Shown here: piece after piece, positions 7,925 through 18,748 of the stretch
How the letters are laid out: each line of letters starts with the position of its first letter
Position numbering within the stretch: position 1 is the first letter of the stretch
Assembly: GCF_900172345.1 (NCBI RefSeq)
Contig: NZ_FWFY01000005.1
Coordinates: 1-64,000 of the forward strand
Length of the DNA stretch: 64,000 nucleotides
Direction: 5' to 3'
From: Limimaricola soesokkakensis
GTDB lineage: Bacteria > Pseudomonadota > Alphaproteobacteria > Rhodobacterales > Rhodobacteraceae
Made by a program: the position numbers and the translations under genes
The notes under the pieces: generated by a model
Database searches by the model: none
Told to the model about the DNA's origin: nothing
What the model saw: the letters and a program-made list of their open reading frames with translations, nothing else

Positions 7925-8830
7925 ATGGCGCTTGTGGGCTATGCCCGTGTCTCGACCGACAGCCAGGACACCGCCGGGCAACGACGTGAGCTGAGAGCCG
8001 CCGGCTGCACCGAGATCCACGAGGAGTTCGCCTCGGGCGCCGCCCGCGCCCGCCCGGTCCTCGCGAAACTCGTGGCCAGCCTCGGGCGCGGTGACGTGCT
8101 GGTCGTCGTGCGCATCGACCGCTTGGCGCGCTCGCTGTCGCATCTCTTGGAGGTCATCGAGACGCTGGAGGCCAAGGGCGCGCATTTCCGATCCCTCGGC
8201 GACCCGATCGACACCACCAGCCCGCAGGGCAAGTTCACGCTGCAGATCCTCGGCGCCACGGCGGAGTTCGAACGCGCGCTGATCCGCGAGCGGACGCTGG
8301 CGGGGCTGGCCTCGGCGCGCGAGGAGGGCCGCATTGGCGGCAACCCCGGCCTGCGCGACCGCGACCCCGAGGCGATTGCCAAGGTGCGCCGCGCGCGGGA
8401 CCGCAGCTACTTCGACAAGCTCAATGGCGAGGCGCAGCACTGGCTGCCTGCCGTTCGGCAGTTCCGGCCACGCCTGCCCTGGGAAGACGTCGTGCGGATC
8501 ATCAACAGCCGGCATCCGGGCGCGAAGCCTTGGACAGTCGAGCGGCTGCGGCGCGCGGCGAGGCGCTTCGTGAAGGACGGGCTGCTGGACAGGGCCGTGC
8601 TCGACCGCGCCCCGCCCGCACAGAAAGATGACCGGATCCTCGCGATTATCGCCGGCATCAAGAGCTCGGCGCCCGAGATCACGCTGAAGGAGATCGCAGC
8701 GCGGCTCGAGACGATGCGTGAGCCGACGCCGCGGGGGCGTTCCAAGTGGGCAACGTCCTCGGTCGCGCATCTGCTGGAACGGGCCCGACAGGCGGGGCTG
8801 ATGGACGAAGACATCGGCGACCGTGACTGA
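7925..8830 (+). CDS. Serine recombinase (resolvase/invertase family)
   Basis: The 301-residue protein has an N-terminal resolvase catalytic domain at about 1-140. The nucleophile is Ser10 in GYARVSTDSQ. The basic active-site motif is V-R-I-D-R-L-A-R-S (Arg66 and Arg69), and E-F-E-R-A-L-I-R-E-R near 115-123 starts the long E helix. Residues beyond 140 exceed a classical Tn3 resolvase (about 185 aa) and probably hold an extended helical DNA-binding region with two HTH-like parts. No transposase is adjacent, so it may be a plasmid or island resolvase. It is convergent with the M20 peptidase gene. Confidence 0.88.
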   Translation: MALVGYARVSTDSQDTAGQRRELRAAGCTEIHEEFASGAARARPVLAKLVASLGRGDVLVVVRIDRLARSLSHLLEVIETLEAKGAHFRSLGDPIDTTSPQGKFTLQILGATAEFERALIRERTLAGLASAREEGRIGGNPGLRDRDPEAIAKVRRARDRSYFDKLNGEAQHWLPAVRQFRPRLPWEDVVRIINSRHPGAKPWTVERLRRAARRFVKDGLLDRAVLDRAPPAQKDDRILAIIAGIKSSAPEITLKEIAARLETMREPTPRGRSKWATSSVAHLLERARQAGLMDEDIGDRD

Positions 8831-8908
8831 GACAGTGGTATCTGGATGCTTCGGGTCGACATCCTGTCAAGTTCGGTTAAGCCTCCCAGGCATGGCGTCT
8901 TCTTCGAG

Positions 8909-10324
8909 CTAGGCCTCCATCGCCGCCCTTTTAACATGATCGCTCTTGATCCGACGTGCGCCCACGTCCCAGAAAAGCCCCGTCATGAGCCGCAGCGCAT
9001 CGCGGCAGACCGGCTTGAGCACGTGCTCGTCGGGTGCGTGCTGCGAACACCCGCGATAGGAATGCGGCACCCAGACGGTCGGCAGGTCAAGGATCTCGGA
9101 GAAGCTGTCGTTCGGCAACGAGCCTGCAAGGTTCGGCAGAATATGCGGTGGCTTGCCGGCGGTCCGCTCCAGCGAGGCGGCGGCAAATCGCACCCAGGGA
9201 TGATCCGGATCGAGCCGCGTGGCCCGAAAGAAGCCCCGGTCATGCGTCGTGATCGTCACCGCCTCGAAGCCGTGCCGGTCGAGATGGCGTCGCAGCGCTG
9301 GCAGAATGTCCTCGGGGTCGGTGCCAACGACGTAGCGTAGCTGGCATGTGGCCCGCGCCCGGGCCGAGATCGCGTTCACCGGTGCCTCGGGCACGCCCGA
9401 AGTCATGGCGAGCACCGCGAAGCTGTTCCAGCCATAGGCACGCTCCGCCGGGGTCAGGCCCTCCTCGCCCCACTCCGCGTCGATCGCCGGACCAGCCTCC
9501 ACCTCGACCGGCAGACCGTTAAGCGCGGCACGCACTCGGTCGGTCAAGCTGTCGGGTCGCCATTCGGGGATCTGGATCTGACCGCGACGGTCGCAGATCG
9601 TTGCCAGCGCATGCGACAGGATCATCGCCGGATCGGCTAGCAGCCCTCCCCAGTTGCCGGAGTGATGCGCGCCGTCGCGCAGGTCCAACGAAAGGTCGAA
9701 GCTCACCCCGCCGCGCGAGCCCATGAACAGCGTCGCGGTGTCGGCCTGCAGACGCGGACCGTCGGAAGCAATCAGCACGTCGGCCCTCAACCGCTCCTTA
9801 TGCGCCGCGAAGAACTCGGGCAGCCCGGCCGAGCCGGTCTCTTCGCTCATCTCGATCACAATCTTGGCGTTGAAGCCAAGCGCGCCCTTGGTTGCGATGA
9901 GTGCCTCAAGTGCGGCGATGTTGATCAGGTGCTGCACCTTGTTGTCGGCGGTGCCGCGCCCATAGAGCCGGTCGCCCTCCTCGACGAGCCGGAACGGCTG
10001 CAGCCCCTCGCGCCATTGGTCGGTCTGAGCGCGGATCACGTCGCCATGGCCATAGGTCAGCACCGTTTCGAAAGCCGGGTCCTCGATCCGCTCTCCCACC
10101 AGCAGCGGGCCGCCGCGCGGTTCGGGATTGTCAAAGATATTGCAGGCGAAGCCCGTCGCTTCGAGGCGCGGGCGCATCGCCTCCTCGAGATAGCGGCGCA
10201 GTTCCGGCGCCTGCTCGGGGTTCTGGCTCTCGGTCTCGTAAGCCACGAGTTCGGCGAGGTCGGCCTGAAACCGGCCTCCGTCGAAATACTCTTCGATGTG
10301 GGCGATCGCGGCGTCGCGGGTCAT
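8909..10324 (-). CDS. M20-family metallopeptidase/amidohydrolase
   Basis: The 471-residue cytoplasmic protein has the full di-metal M20 set: H93 and D95 (YGHGDVI), bridging D127 (GRGTADNK), catalytic E161 with E162 (SEETGS), D188 (ASDGP) and a late His in [11 protein letters not shown] dimerisation domain interrupts at about 210-330. It would hydrolyse dipeptides or N-acyl amino acids. The start overlaps the GGT-like stop by ATGA and has GGAGA upstream. As last gene of the import operon it likely finishes off products released from imported gamma-glutamyl or peptide substrates; the exact substrate is inference. Confidence 0.88.
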   Translation of the reverse strand: MTRDAAIAHIEEYFDGGRFQADLAELVAYETESQNPEQAPELRRYLEEAMRPRLEATGFACNIFDNPEPRGGPLLVGERIEDPAFETVLTYGHGDVIRAQTDQWREGLQPFRLVEEGDRLYGRGTADNKVQHLINIAALEALIATKGALGFNAKIVIEMSEETGSAGLPEFFAAHKERLRADVLIASDGPRLQADTATLFMGSRGGVSFDLSLDLRDGAHHSGNWGGLLADPAMILSHALATICDRRGQIQIPEWRPDSLTDRVRAALNGLPVEVEAGPAIDAEWGEEGLTPAERAYGWNSFAVLAMTSGVPEAPVNAISARARATCQLRYVVGTDPEDILPALRRHLDRHGFEAVTITTHDRGFFRATRLDPDHPWVRFAAASLERTAGKPPHILPNLAGSLPNDSFSEILDLPTVWVPHSYRGCSQHAPDEHVLKPVCRDALRLMTGLFWDVGARRIKSDHVKRAAMEA

Positions 10325-11894
10325 GCGTCTCTCCTTGTCTCGGCGACTGCGTCGCCCCAGGGCGACATGATCTCGGTGCAGCCCGAATTGCGGTCGCCCT
10401 CGCGCATCACCCCGGCCGGGCAGGCGAAGGCATAGGGGAACACGGTGCGCCGCGTCGTGACGACCGGCTGCTCTGTCTCCAGCGCGGCGATCACTTTGGG
10501 CGGCAGGCTGTCGTCGGCGACCACCGTTTCGCCGCCCGAGACGTCGATGCGTGGGTGATGGAAGGCCTCTTCTAGCGACATGTCGTGATCGGTGACGAAG
10601 GCCGAAAGCTGTGCCACCGCGCCGACGATCTTGCGTCCGCCAGAGGCGCCGAAGGCGAAGCGGCGACGCCCGGCCTCGCCGATCACCGGGCAGACATTCA
10701 TCAAGCAGCTCTTGTCGGGGCCGAGCGAATTGGGGCGGCCTTGCACCGGGTCGAACCACATCAGCCCGTTGTTCATCAACAGCCCGGTCGAGGGCGACAC
10801 GACGCGGCTGCCAAAGATCGACAGCAGAGTCTGTGTCATCGCGACCATGTTGCCATGACGATCGACCACCGAGAAATGCGTGGTGCAGGCTGGCGCATCG
10901 GGGCTCTCGCCTTCGTCGCCCATGGTGTCGAGCCGCTTGGCATAGGCCGCCTTCAGCGCGCGCGCATAGGCGCCGAAAGCCTCGGGGCCCGGGCGCGTCT
11001 CCTGCGGCATCGGCAACAGCGCCAGCGCGTCGCGGAAGGTCGGCCCGGCGGTCAGGCGCGGCGTTACGTGAAAGCAAGCGCCGCCACGCTCGAAGACCAG
11101 CGGATCGGCGAATTCGGCACGGTAGGCGCGCAGGTCGTCATGGCGCAGGCAGCCGCCCTTTTCGGCCACGTCGCGCGCCATCGCCGCGCCGACTTCGCCG
11201 TCATAGAGCTCGCGCGGGCCTTTCTCGGCGATCTCGGCGAGGGTGGTGGCCATGGCGTCGAGCGACAACCGCTTGTCCGACAGGCTGGTCCAGCCGGCGA
11301 TGGTCGGCCATTGGCCGTCCTCGAGGAACAGTGCAGCCGCGTCCGGGTCGCGGGCCAACGACCGCGTAGAGGAGGCGATCATCAGCGCAGCGTACCAGTC
11401 GACCGGCAGACCCTCGCGGGCGACTTCCACCGCCGGCGTCACCAAATCGCGCCACGGTATACGGCCGAAGCGGGCATGCGCCTGCCCCACCCCGTCGACC
11501 ACGCCGGGTACGGCGATCGCGGTCGCGCCCTCGACGTTGCGGTCCGCGATCACGGCATCCCAAGGAAACAGGTCCCCCGCCTTGCCGGTTCCGGCGAGCG
11601 GGTAGTCGGCGGGGTCGAGGCCCATCGGGGACCTCATCCCGTAGGTCAGCGCTTGCGCCCGGCCCTCATCGGCGCGCCAGATCATCATCGCGCCACCGCC
11701 CGCCGGACCGCTCATCCATGGCTCGAGCACGCCGATCGCGAAGGAGACGGCTGTGGCCGCGTCGACCGCGTCGCCGCCGGCGGCCAGCACCTCGGCCCCG
11801 ATCTGCGCGGCGCGGCGGTTCTGGGCCGCCACCACGCCATGCTCGGTCTCGACCACCGGTTTTCGAACCAGCTGGCTCCACGAGAGGCTGGAGA

Positions 11895-11898
<4 letters not shown>
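10321..11898 (-). CDS. Gamma-glutamyltransferase-like Ntn hydrolase, cytoplasmic
   Basis: The 525-residue protein belongs to the GGT/cephalosporin acylase family. The self-cleavage nucleophile is Thr339 (C-T-T-H-F-S-V-V-D), N-terminal to the small subunit. No signal peptide is visible, unlike classical periplasmic GGT, so the substrate must be imported. The region equivalent to the E. coli PLSSMSP loop reads C-L-M-N-V-C-P, lacking the two serines, and GSPGGSRI reads G-A-S-G-G-R-K-I, so specificity likely differs from glutathione. ATGA overlaps join it to the ATPase gene upstream and the peptidase gene downstream. Confidence 0.88.
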
Positions 11899-12871
<973 letters not shown>

Positions 12872-12875
<4 letters not shown>

Positions 12876-13876
12876 GCGGGAACCTCGCTTGCGGCGCGCT
12901 GGCCGTCTTCGTGAACACAGAGAATGCGCTGCCGCCCGGCATGCCGGGTCCGCACCGGGATCTCGCCGCGGCAGGCGGGGACCGCCTCGGAGCAGCGGGT
13001 GCGGAACGGGCAGCCCGTGACCTCGCCGACGAGGCTGGGCACGATGCCGGGGATCGTGCCCAGCTTCGCGCCGCGCGCGGTCTTGCCGGGGACCGGGATG
13101 CAGTTAATCAGCCCGCGCGTATAGGGATGGGTCGGCGCGTTGAAGATGTCGGCGGCGGGACCGGTCTCGACCAACTCGCCGGCATACATCACCGCCACCT
13201 TGTCGGCGATGCGGGCGACCACGCCGAGATCATGGGTGATCAGGATCATCGCCATGTTCATCTCGCGCTGCAGATCGACCAGCAGCCGCAGGATCTGGGC
13301 CTGGATGGTGACGTCGAGCGCGGTGGTCGGCTCGTCGGCGATCAGCAGGTCCGGCTCGCACATCAGCGCCATCGCGATCATCACCCGCTGGCGCAGCCCG
13401 CCCGAGAGCTGATGCGGATACTGACCCAGACGGCTTGCCGCCGAGGTGATGCCGACCTTTTCCAGCAGCGCCACCGCACGGTCGCGGGCGGCGGCGCGGC
13501 CGACCTTCTTGTGCAGCAGCAGCGCCTCGATCAGCTGGTCGCCAATCGTGTAGGCGGGGTTGAGCGAGGTCATCGGCTCTTGAAAGATCATCGCCATGCG
13601 GGCGCCGCGCAGCCGCCGCATCTGCCGGTTCGAGGCGGCGATCAGGTCGGTACCGTCGAAATCGGCGCGGCTGGCGCGCCGGCTGATCCGCCCGCCCAGA
13701 AGTCCCATCAGCGCCAGCGAGGTCAACGACTTGCCCGAGCCGCTCTCGCCCACGATGCAGAGCGTCTCGCCCTTCATCAGCTCGAAATCGATGCCGCGCA
13801 CCGCGTGCAGCGTGCCCGAGGCGACGGGGATGTCGATGGTCAGGCCGCGCACCGACAGCAGGGGTTTGTCCGTCAT
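12872..13876 (-). CDS. Peptide-type ABC transporter ATPase (DppD/OppD-like)
   Basis: This 334-residue partner ATPase has Walker A GESGSGKS near residue 41, signature L-S-G-G-L-R-Q-R-V, Walker [13 protein letters not shown], and a C-terminal Cys-containing tail (CPFRTRC). The order permease C, ATPase D, ATPase F is the standard Dpp/Opp layout. Only 3 bases separate it from the upstream permease gene, so translation is probably coupled. Substrate class, peptide or gamma-glutamyl compound, is inferred from the downstream hydrolases. Confidence 0.92.
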
Positions 13877-13879
13877 CGG

Positions 13880-14809
13880 TCAGCTCCGGTTTTCGGGGGC
13901 GGTGACGTCGCGCAGCCCGTCGCCCATCAGGTTGATCGCCAGCACCAGCACGAACAGCACCGCGCCGGGAATGAGCACCAGCCATGGCTCGAACAGCATC
14001 ATGTTCTTGCCCTCGCTCACCATCAGGCCCCAGGAGGGGGTGGGCGGCTGCACGCCGAGGCCGAGGAAGGACAGCGCCGCTTCCAGCAAAATCGCATGCG
14101 CCATCTCCAGCGTGACGACGACGATCAGCGCGTTGAGGATGTTGGGCAGGATCTCGGTCAGCAAGATGCGCGGAGTGGAACAGCCGATGGCCCGGGCGGC
14201 GGCGACGTATTCGCGCCCCCGGACCTGCAGCGTCGAGGCGCGCATCACCACCGCGAAACGGTCCCACAGCAGCAGCCCGAGTACACCGATCACCACTTCG
14301 AGCGACCCGCCCAGCACCGCGACCACGGCGAGCGCCACCAGCGTCACCGGCATGGCGAGCCGGACGTTGATCAGGAAGGTCACGACCATGTCGACCCGGC
14401 CGCCAAAATAGCCGGCGGCGACGCCCATGGCGGTGCCGATCAGCCCGGAAATCAACGCCGCCACACCGCCGATCAGCAGCGAGACGCGGGCGCCGTAGAT
14501 CAGCCGCGACAGGTAGTCCCGGCCCAGATGGTCGGTGCCGAGTACATGGTCCCAATCGCCGCCCATGAAGACCGGACGCTCCATGCGGGACATCAGGTCC
14601 TGCGCATAGGGATCATGGGGCGCGATCAGCGGCGCGACGAGCGCGATGGCGAGCAACACCAGCAGCGTGATGGTGCCGATCAGGAAGCCTTGATGACCGA
14701 AGATCCGACGACGCAGCATCTGTCCCGGCGTCGGGCCGGTGATCTCCTCGAGCAGCGGGTCGCGCGGGGCGGCTGCGGTCGCGGTGGCGCGGGGCATTGC
14801 GGCGCTCAT
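13880..14809 (-). CDS. Peptide-type ABC transporter permease (DppC-like)
   Basis: The 309-residue inner-membrane permease has an N-terminal OppC-like segment (H-D-P-Y-A-Q-D motif near 70), then the binding-protein-dependent permease domain with about six helices. The coupling EAA-like motif R-A-I-G-C-S-T-P-R-I-L-L lies near residue 205. It ends in N-L-M-G-D-G-L-R-D, typical of DppC. Its ATG shares one base with the TGA of the DppB-like gene (TGATG), so the two permeases are translated together. Confidence 0.92.
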   Translation of the reverse strand: MSAAMPRATATAAAPRDPLLEEITGPTPGQMLRRRIFGHQGFLIGTITLLVLLAIALVAPLIAPHDPYAQDLMSRMERPVFMGGDWDHVLGTDHLGRDYLSRLIYGARVSLLIGGVAALISGLIGTAMGVAAGYFGGRVDMVVTFLINVRLAMPVTLVALAVVAVLGGSLEVVIGVLGLLLWDRFAVVMRASTLQVRGREYVAAARAIGCSTPRILLTEILPNILNALIVVVTLEMAHAILLEAALSFLGLGVQPPTPSWGLMVSEGKNMMLFEPWLVLIPGAVLFVLVLAINLMGDGLRDVTAPENRS

Positions 14810-15726
14810 CAGCTGCTCCTCATGCGGGGATCGAGCCAGGCGTTCAGCACGTCGGCCAGAAAGGTGAAGACGATGTAGAAAAGCGAGAAGACCAGGATCA
14901 GCGCCTGCACCGTCGGCAGGTCGTTTCGGCCGATCGATTCCCAGGCGAGATAGCCCGCGCCGTGCAGCGCGAAGATGCTCTCGACCACGATCGAGCCGCC
15001 CAGCATGAAGCCCATCTGCACCGCCGCGAGGCTGACCACCGGGATGATCGCGTTCCTGAGCGCGTGCTTGAACAGCACCAGCCCCTCTGGCGCGCCCTTG
15101 GCCCGCGCGGTGCGCACGTAATCGGCGGAGAGCACCTCGAGCATCCCGGCGCGGGTCAGCCGCATGATCGCGGGCATCGCGTAGTAGCCCAACACGATCG
15201 TTGGCAGGATGAAGTGACGCCAGCTCTCGGCGCCCGAGGCGGGCAGCCAGCGCAGGTTGATCGAAAAGACGACGATCAGGATCAGTCCGAACCAGAAGCT
15301 CGGCATCGCCTGCCCCGCCACCGACAGGAACAGCGCGACCCGGTCGATGATCGAGTTGGGGCGGATCGCGGCGAGCACGCCGAGCGGCACCGCCAGCAGC
15401 AGCGCGAAGCTGATGCCGCAGACCCCGAGGATCATCGTCACCGACAGGCGGTCGGCGATCAGGTCGGCCACCGGCAGGCGGAAGTAGTAGCTTTCACCGA
15501 AATCGAAGCGCAGCGCCGAGGACAGCCAGTCCCAGTATTGCAGGAGCATCGGCCGATCGAAGCCGTAGAGCTTGCGGATCGCGGCGATGTCGTTCTCGTT
15601 CGCGCCTTCCCCGGCGATGGCGATCGCGGGATCGCCCGACAGGAACAGCAGGCTGAAGCTGATGAAGGAGACGGTCAGCGCGACGAGCACCGCCAGGCCG
15701 AGCCTTCGCAGGATGAAGCGGAGCAC
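14809..15726 (-). CDS. Peptide-type ABC transporter permease (DppB-like)
   Basis: The 305-residue permease starts M-L-R-F-I-L-R-R-L, the usual DppB opening. It has an external loop with G-D-P-A-I-A-I-A-G and N-x-x-D, six predicted helices and the coupling motif Y-V-R-T-A-R-A-K-G. It forms the channel with the DppC-like protein. About 60 bases containing a hairpin separate it from the solute-binding-protein gene. Confidence 0.92.
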   Translation of the reverse strand: MLRFILRRLGLAVLVALTVSFISFSLLFLSGDPAIAIAGEGANENDIAAIRKLYGFDRPMLLQYWDWLSSALRFDFGESYYFRLPVADLIADRLSVTMILGVCGISFALLLAVPLGVLAAIRPNSIIDRVALFLSVAGQAMPSFWFGLILIVVFSINLRWLPASGAESWRHFILPTIVLGYYAMPAIMRLTRAGMLEVLSADYVRTARAKGAPEGLVLFKHALRNAIIPVVSLAAVQMGFMLGGSIVVESIFALHGAGYLAWESIGRNDLPTVQALILVFSLFYIVFTFLADVLNAWLDPRMRSS

Positions 15727-15751
15727 AGGGGGGCACCTTTCGGATATGCGG

Positions 15752-15779
15752 GCGCGACCGGACTGGGGTCCGGCCGCGC
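15752..15779 (-). promoter_or_regulatory. Intercistronic hairpin after the solute-binding-protein gene
   Basis: Arms GCGCG-a-CCGGA (15752-15762) and TCCGG-c-CGCGC (15769-15779) pair over 10 bp with one A-C mismatch. The hairpin lies between the SBP stop and the DppB start. Similar hairpins occupy the same place in the other two transporter operons of this window. The likely role is protecting the SBP message or partly terminating transcription. Confidence 0.55.
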
Positions 15780-15787
15780 GGGAGAGG

Positions 15788-17299
15788 TTACTTCCAGCTC
15801 ATCTCGTGGAAGCGCAGCACCTCGTCGGCGGTGGGCGCGTAGCTCACCTCGTCGGTGAAGACATAGTTGGTGTTGTAGGAGAACATCGGTGCCCAGTAGG
15901 CCTGATCGGCAATCCGCTGCAGCGCCAGCGCGTAATGCTCCTTGCGTACCGCCGGGTCGGTCGAGCTGTCGGCGATGTCGAGATCGGCCAGCACCTCGTC
16001 GTCACGGGCGTCGTCGAGCTCGCCATGCTTGAAGAACTGGCTCACCATCGCCGAGGCGTCGTTGACCGAGAACGACCCCCAGGTCTGGAACGAGATCGGC
16101 ACCTCGCCCTTCATGTTGAGATCGCGCAGCGCCGAGTATTGCAGCATCTTGAAGTCGGTCTCGATGCCCACGGCGTTGAGGTAGCTCGCGATCGCCTCGG
16201 CGAATTCGCGGTCGCGATAGGCGTAGAACTCGGTCTTGAAGCCGTCGGGATAGCCCGCCTCGGCCAGCAGCGCCTTGGCCTTCTCGGGGTCGTACTCGTA
16301 TTCGGTCACGTCCTGCGCGCAGCCGAATTGCGACGGGAAGCAGGCGGTGTGAATCGGCGTCGACTTGCCCTTGAGCAGCGCGTCGACCAGCGTCTCGCGG
16401 TCGAGCGCGTGATTGACCGCCTGGCGCACCTTGAGATCGGTAAAGGGATTGTCGGCGCCGGAGCGACCGGCCGCGTCCATCGCCAAGTAGCCGACCCGCA
16501 TCGTGCTCTCGTTGGAGACCACGAAATCGCCCATCTGCTCGATCCGCTCGGCCTGGTCGGACGGCACCTGCCAGATCAGGTCGAGCGTGCCGTTGAACAG
16601 CTCGGCAAGCTGGGTGTTCACCTCGGGGATCGTGCGGATGTCGATCCGGCCGATCTCGGGCTGACCCTTGGGTCCGTCGTGATACTCGGTATTCGCCTCA
16701 AGCACGAAATGCTTGCCCGGATCGACGCTGACCACCTTGTAGGGGCCGGTGCCGATTGGCGCGGTGCCCATGCCGGTCGGCCCGACCTCGGCATAATACT
16801 CGTTCGGGTACATCGATACCGGGCCCGAGAGATACTCGATCGCCGCCGGATAGGGCGCCTTGGTGTGGATGCGGACAGTATAGTCGTCGATCTTCTCGGC
16901 GCTCTCCATCCAGTTGACGTTGTTCTGGGTGACGGCACCGTTGGCCTCGTCGGCAACGAAGTTCACCGTGTAGACCACGTCGTCGGCGTTGAAGGGCTCG
17001 CCATTGTGGAAGCTCACGCCTTCGCGCAGCTTCAGCTCGAGCGTGGTGTCGTCGATCCATTCCCACGAGGTGGCGAGGTTACCAACATACTCGTTGGTGA
17101 CCGGGTCGCGGTAGATCAGTCCGTCCCAGATTGCGCGTTGCAGCACCACGCCCTCGCGAGCCGAGTTGTAGTAGCTGTCGACGCTTTCGAGTTCCTTGGT
17201 GAAGGCGACCCGCAGCGTGTCGTCGGACTTGTCGGCGAAGGCGCCTCCGGCGGAAAGCGTCAGCGCCGCGACGGCGGTCCCGAGAAGATAGCGATTCAT
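15788..17299 (-). CDS. ABC transporter solute-binding protein, family 5
   Basis: The 503-residue protein has a Sec signal peptide (cut near residue 22 after AFA) followed by an SBP_bac_5 domain: L-A-T-S-W-E-W, then L-R-E-G-V-S-F-H-N-G-E-P-F-N-A-D-D-V-V-Y-T. It captures peptides or peptide-like solutes in the periplasm for the DppBCDF-like complex. It is the first gene of the seven-gene operon running down to 8909 and faces a divergent IclR regulator. Confidence 0.92.
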   Translation of the reverse strand: MNRYLLGTAVAALTLSAGGAFADKSDDTLRVAFTKELESVDSYYNSAREGVVLQRAIWDGLIYRDPVTNEYVGNLATSWEWIDDTTLELKLREGVSFHNGEPFNADDVVYTVNFVADEANGAVTQNNVNWMESAEKIDDYTVRIHTKAPYPAAIEYLSGPVSMYPNEYYAEVGPTGMGTAPIGTGPYKVVSVDPGKHFVLEANTEYHDGPKGQPEIGRIDIRTIPEVNTQLAELFNGTLDLIWQVPSDQAERIEQMGDFVVSNESTMRVGYLAMDAAGRSGADNPFTDLKVRQAVNHALDRETLVDALLKGKSTPIHTACFPSQFGCAQDVTEYEYDPEKAKALLAEAGYPDGFKTEFYAYRDREFAEAIASYLNAVGIETDFKMLQYSALRDLNMKGEVPISFQTWGSFSVNDASAMVSQFFKHGELDDARDDEVLADLDIADSSTDPAVRKEHYALALQRIADQAYWAPMFSYNTNYVFTDEVSYAPTADEVLRFHEMSWK

Positions 17300-17349
17300 C
17301 AGTGTCTCCCTGTGACGCGGCGTTTGCGCTTGCGCACGGCCGCTTATAA

Positions 17350-17366
17350 GTATTACATTGTGATAC
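17350..17366. promoter_or_regulatory. Palindromic operator candidate between IclR gene and import operon
   Basis: The 17-base site GTATTACATTGTGATAC has two 8-base arms around a central T, with one mismatched position. It sits in a conspicuously AT-rich island (17343-17399) inside otherwise GC-rich DNA, between divergent genes, where an IclR-type regulator would control both. IclR operators are often short palindromes of this size; binding is inferred. Confidence 0.55.
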
Positions 17367-17454
17367 TTTTTATCTTATTATGATTTAGATAACCAAATGC
17401 TCGGATGGCCCGTCAAGCCCCTTGTGGCCAGGCCGGCGTAACCTCGGGGACGGA

Positions 17455-18228
17455 ATGACTAGAAAGACGGACACGCTCTACGTGAACGCGCTCGCCAAGG
17501 GGCTGCAGGTGCTGCGCGCCTTCGACGAAGCGAACAGCGAGATGTCGCTGAGCCAGATTGCAGCGCGCACCGGTCTCGACAAGAGCGCGGTGCAGCGGCT
17601 CGCCAACACGCTGCATCTCGAGGGGTTTCTCGAGAAGGACTCCGGTACGAGGCGGTTTCGGCCCTCGCATGCATGGCTCGAACTGGCCTATGCCTATTAC
17701 TGGTCGGACCCGCTGGTCCCGCAGGCGATGCCCAAGCTGATCGAACTGTCGCAGCAGATCGGCGAGACCATCAACATGGCCGAGCTGTCCGGCGAGCACA
17801 TCATCTACGTCTCCCGCCTGCCGACCAAGCGCAGCTACTTCGCCGCCACGATCATTGGCCGCAAGCTGCCGGCGCTCTCGACCTCGGCGGGTCGTGCGAT
17901 CCTGTCGACATGGCCCGAGGCGGAATGGCGCGCGGCGGTGGCGGACTGGCCGCTCAAATCCTTCACCCCGCGCACCACGCTGGACCGCGACGAGATCGCC
18001 GACAGCATCGCGCGCATCGCGCAGGATGGCTACGCCATTTCATGCAACCAGATGATCCTCAACGAAATCGGCCTCGCCGCGCCGATCTGGGGCCCGGACG
18101 GCCGAGCGCGGGCAGCAGTGCAATGCTCAGTCTCCTCCTATCGCTGGGACGAGGACATGCTCCGCGAGAAGGTGCTGCCGGTTCTGCTCGAAACCGCGAA
18201 CGCCATTTCGCCCATGGGACAGGGCTGA
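17455..18228 (+). CDS. IclR-family transcriptional regulator
   Basis: The 257-residue protein has an N-terminal winged HTH at about 8-65 (M-S-L-S-Q-I-A-A-R-T-G-L-D-K-S-A-V-Q-R recognition helix region) and a C-terminal IclR effector domain at about 80-250 (G-R-K-L-P-A-L-S-T-S-A-G-R-A-I-L, late M-I-L-N-E-I-G-L-A-A-P-I). The start at 17455 has GGGGACGG upstream. Divergent orientation to the peptide-import/GGT operon makes that operon its probable target, with autoregulation. Confidence 0.9.
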   Translation: MTRKTDTLYVNALAKGLQVLRAFDEANSEMSLSQIAARTGLDKSAVQRLANTLHLEGFLEKDSGTRRFRPSHAWLELAYAYYWSDPLVPQAMPKLIELSQQIGETINMAELSGEHIIYVSRLPTKRSYFAATIIGRKLPALSTSAGRAILSTWPEAEWRAAVADWPLKSFTPRTTLDRDEIADSIARIAQDGYAISCNQMILNEIGLAAPIWGPDGRARAAVQCSVSSYRWDEDMLREKVLPVLLETANAISPMGQG

Positions 18229-18748
18229 CCGCAGCGTTAAGCAACGCGGGAAACAGGTCGGAGAACCTGATTTCCGAAACAACATGGCACACCGGCTCTA
18301 GAGCGCTTTGCATCTAGTACCAGCGCTTCGACCCCAGCTTTCGCGCCAGAACTGCCACCTCCTTCTGTGTGCTGATGCCGAAGCGCAATTTTGGATGGCT
18401 CCCTCTATTCGCCTGACTGCACCGCCTCGATCGGCTTTTCCCGAATGACGTCAGTCGGGGTCCGGTAGCGCCGGCCTGTCGGAGGCTTTGGCTAATGCGG
18501 CGCGAAGCCATCAGCAAAGGGTGGTCCGTGGACTTGGATGCGACGAGGGTGGCGGTCACCGACCAGTTGCAGGCCGCAGCAGGCTTCGGATCGGCATTGG
18601 CGACGGCAATCCCTTACGCCCGAGGGCCGGGTACGAGAAACACCCGTTCAGCTTTCGAAATGCCTCCTCACCACGGCCCGCATCGACATCGACGCTGCGG
18701 CCGTTTACCTCTTGTTTTCAACTATAATAGCGCGGAACGACCGCGAAT
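18229..18748. other. Gap without a supported gene
   Basis: About 520 bases lie between the convergent IclR and DUF882 genes. A plus-strand frame from 18495 starts with a moderately protein-like stretch but runs into unlikely sequence and across the DUF882 gene. A minus-strand frame ending at 18314 has only a short plausible tail. I do not call either. No clear terminator or repeat was found beyond a weak 5-bp hairpin just after the IclR stop. Confidence 0.4.

Noticed and set aside
12911-14878. 655-codon plus-strand frame opposite the ABC genes
   Set aside because: Extremely His, Gln and Arg rich; shadow of the ATPase and permease genes.
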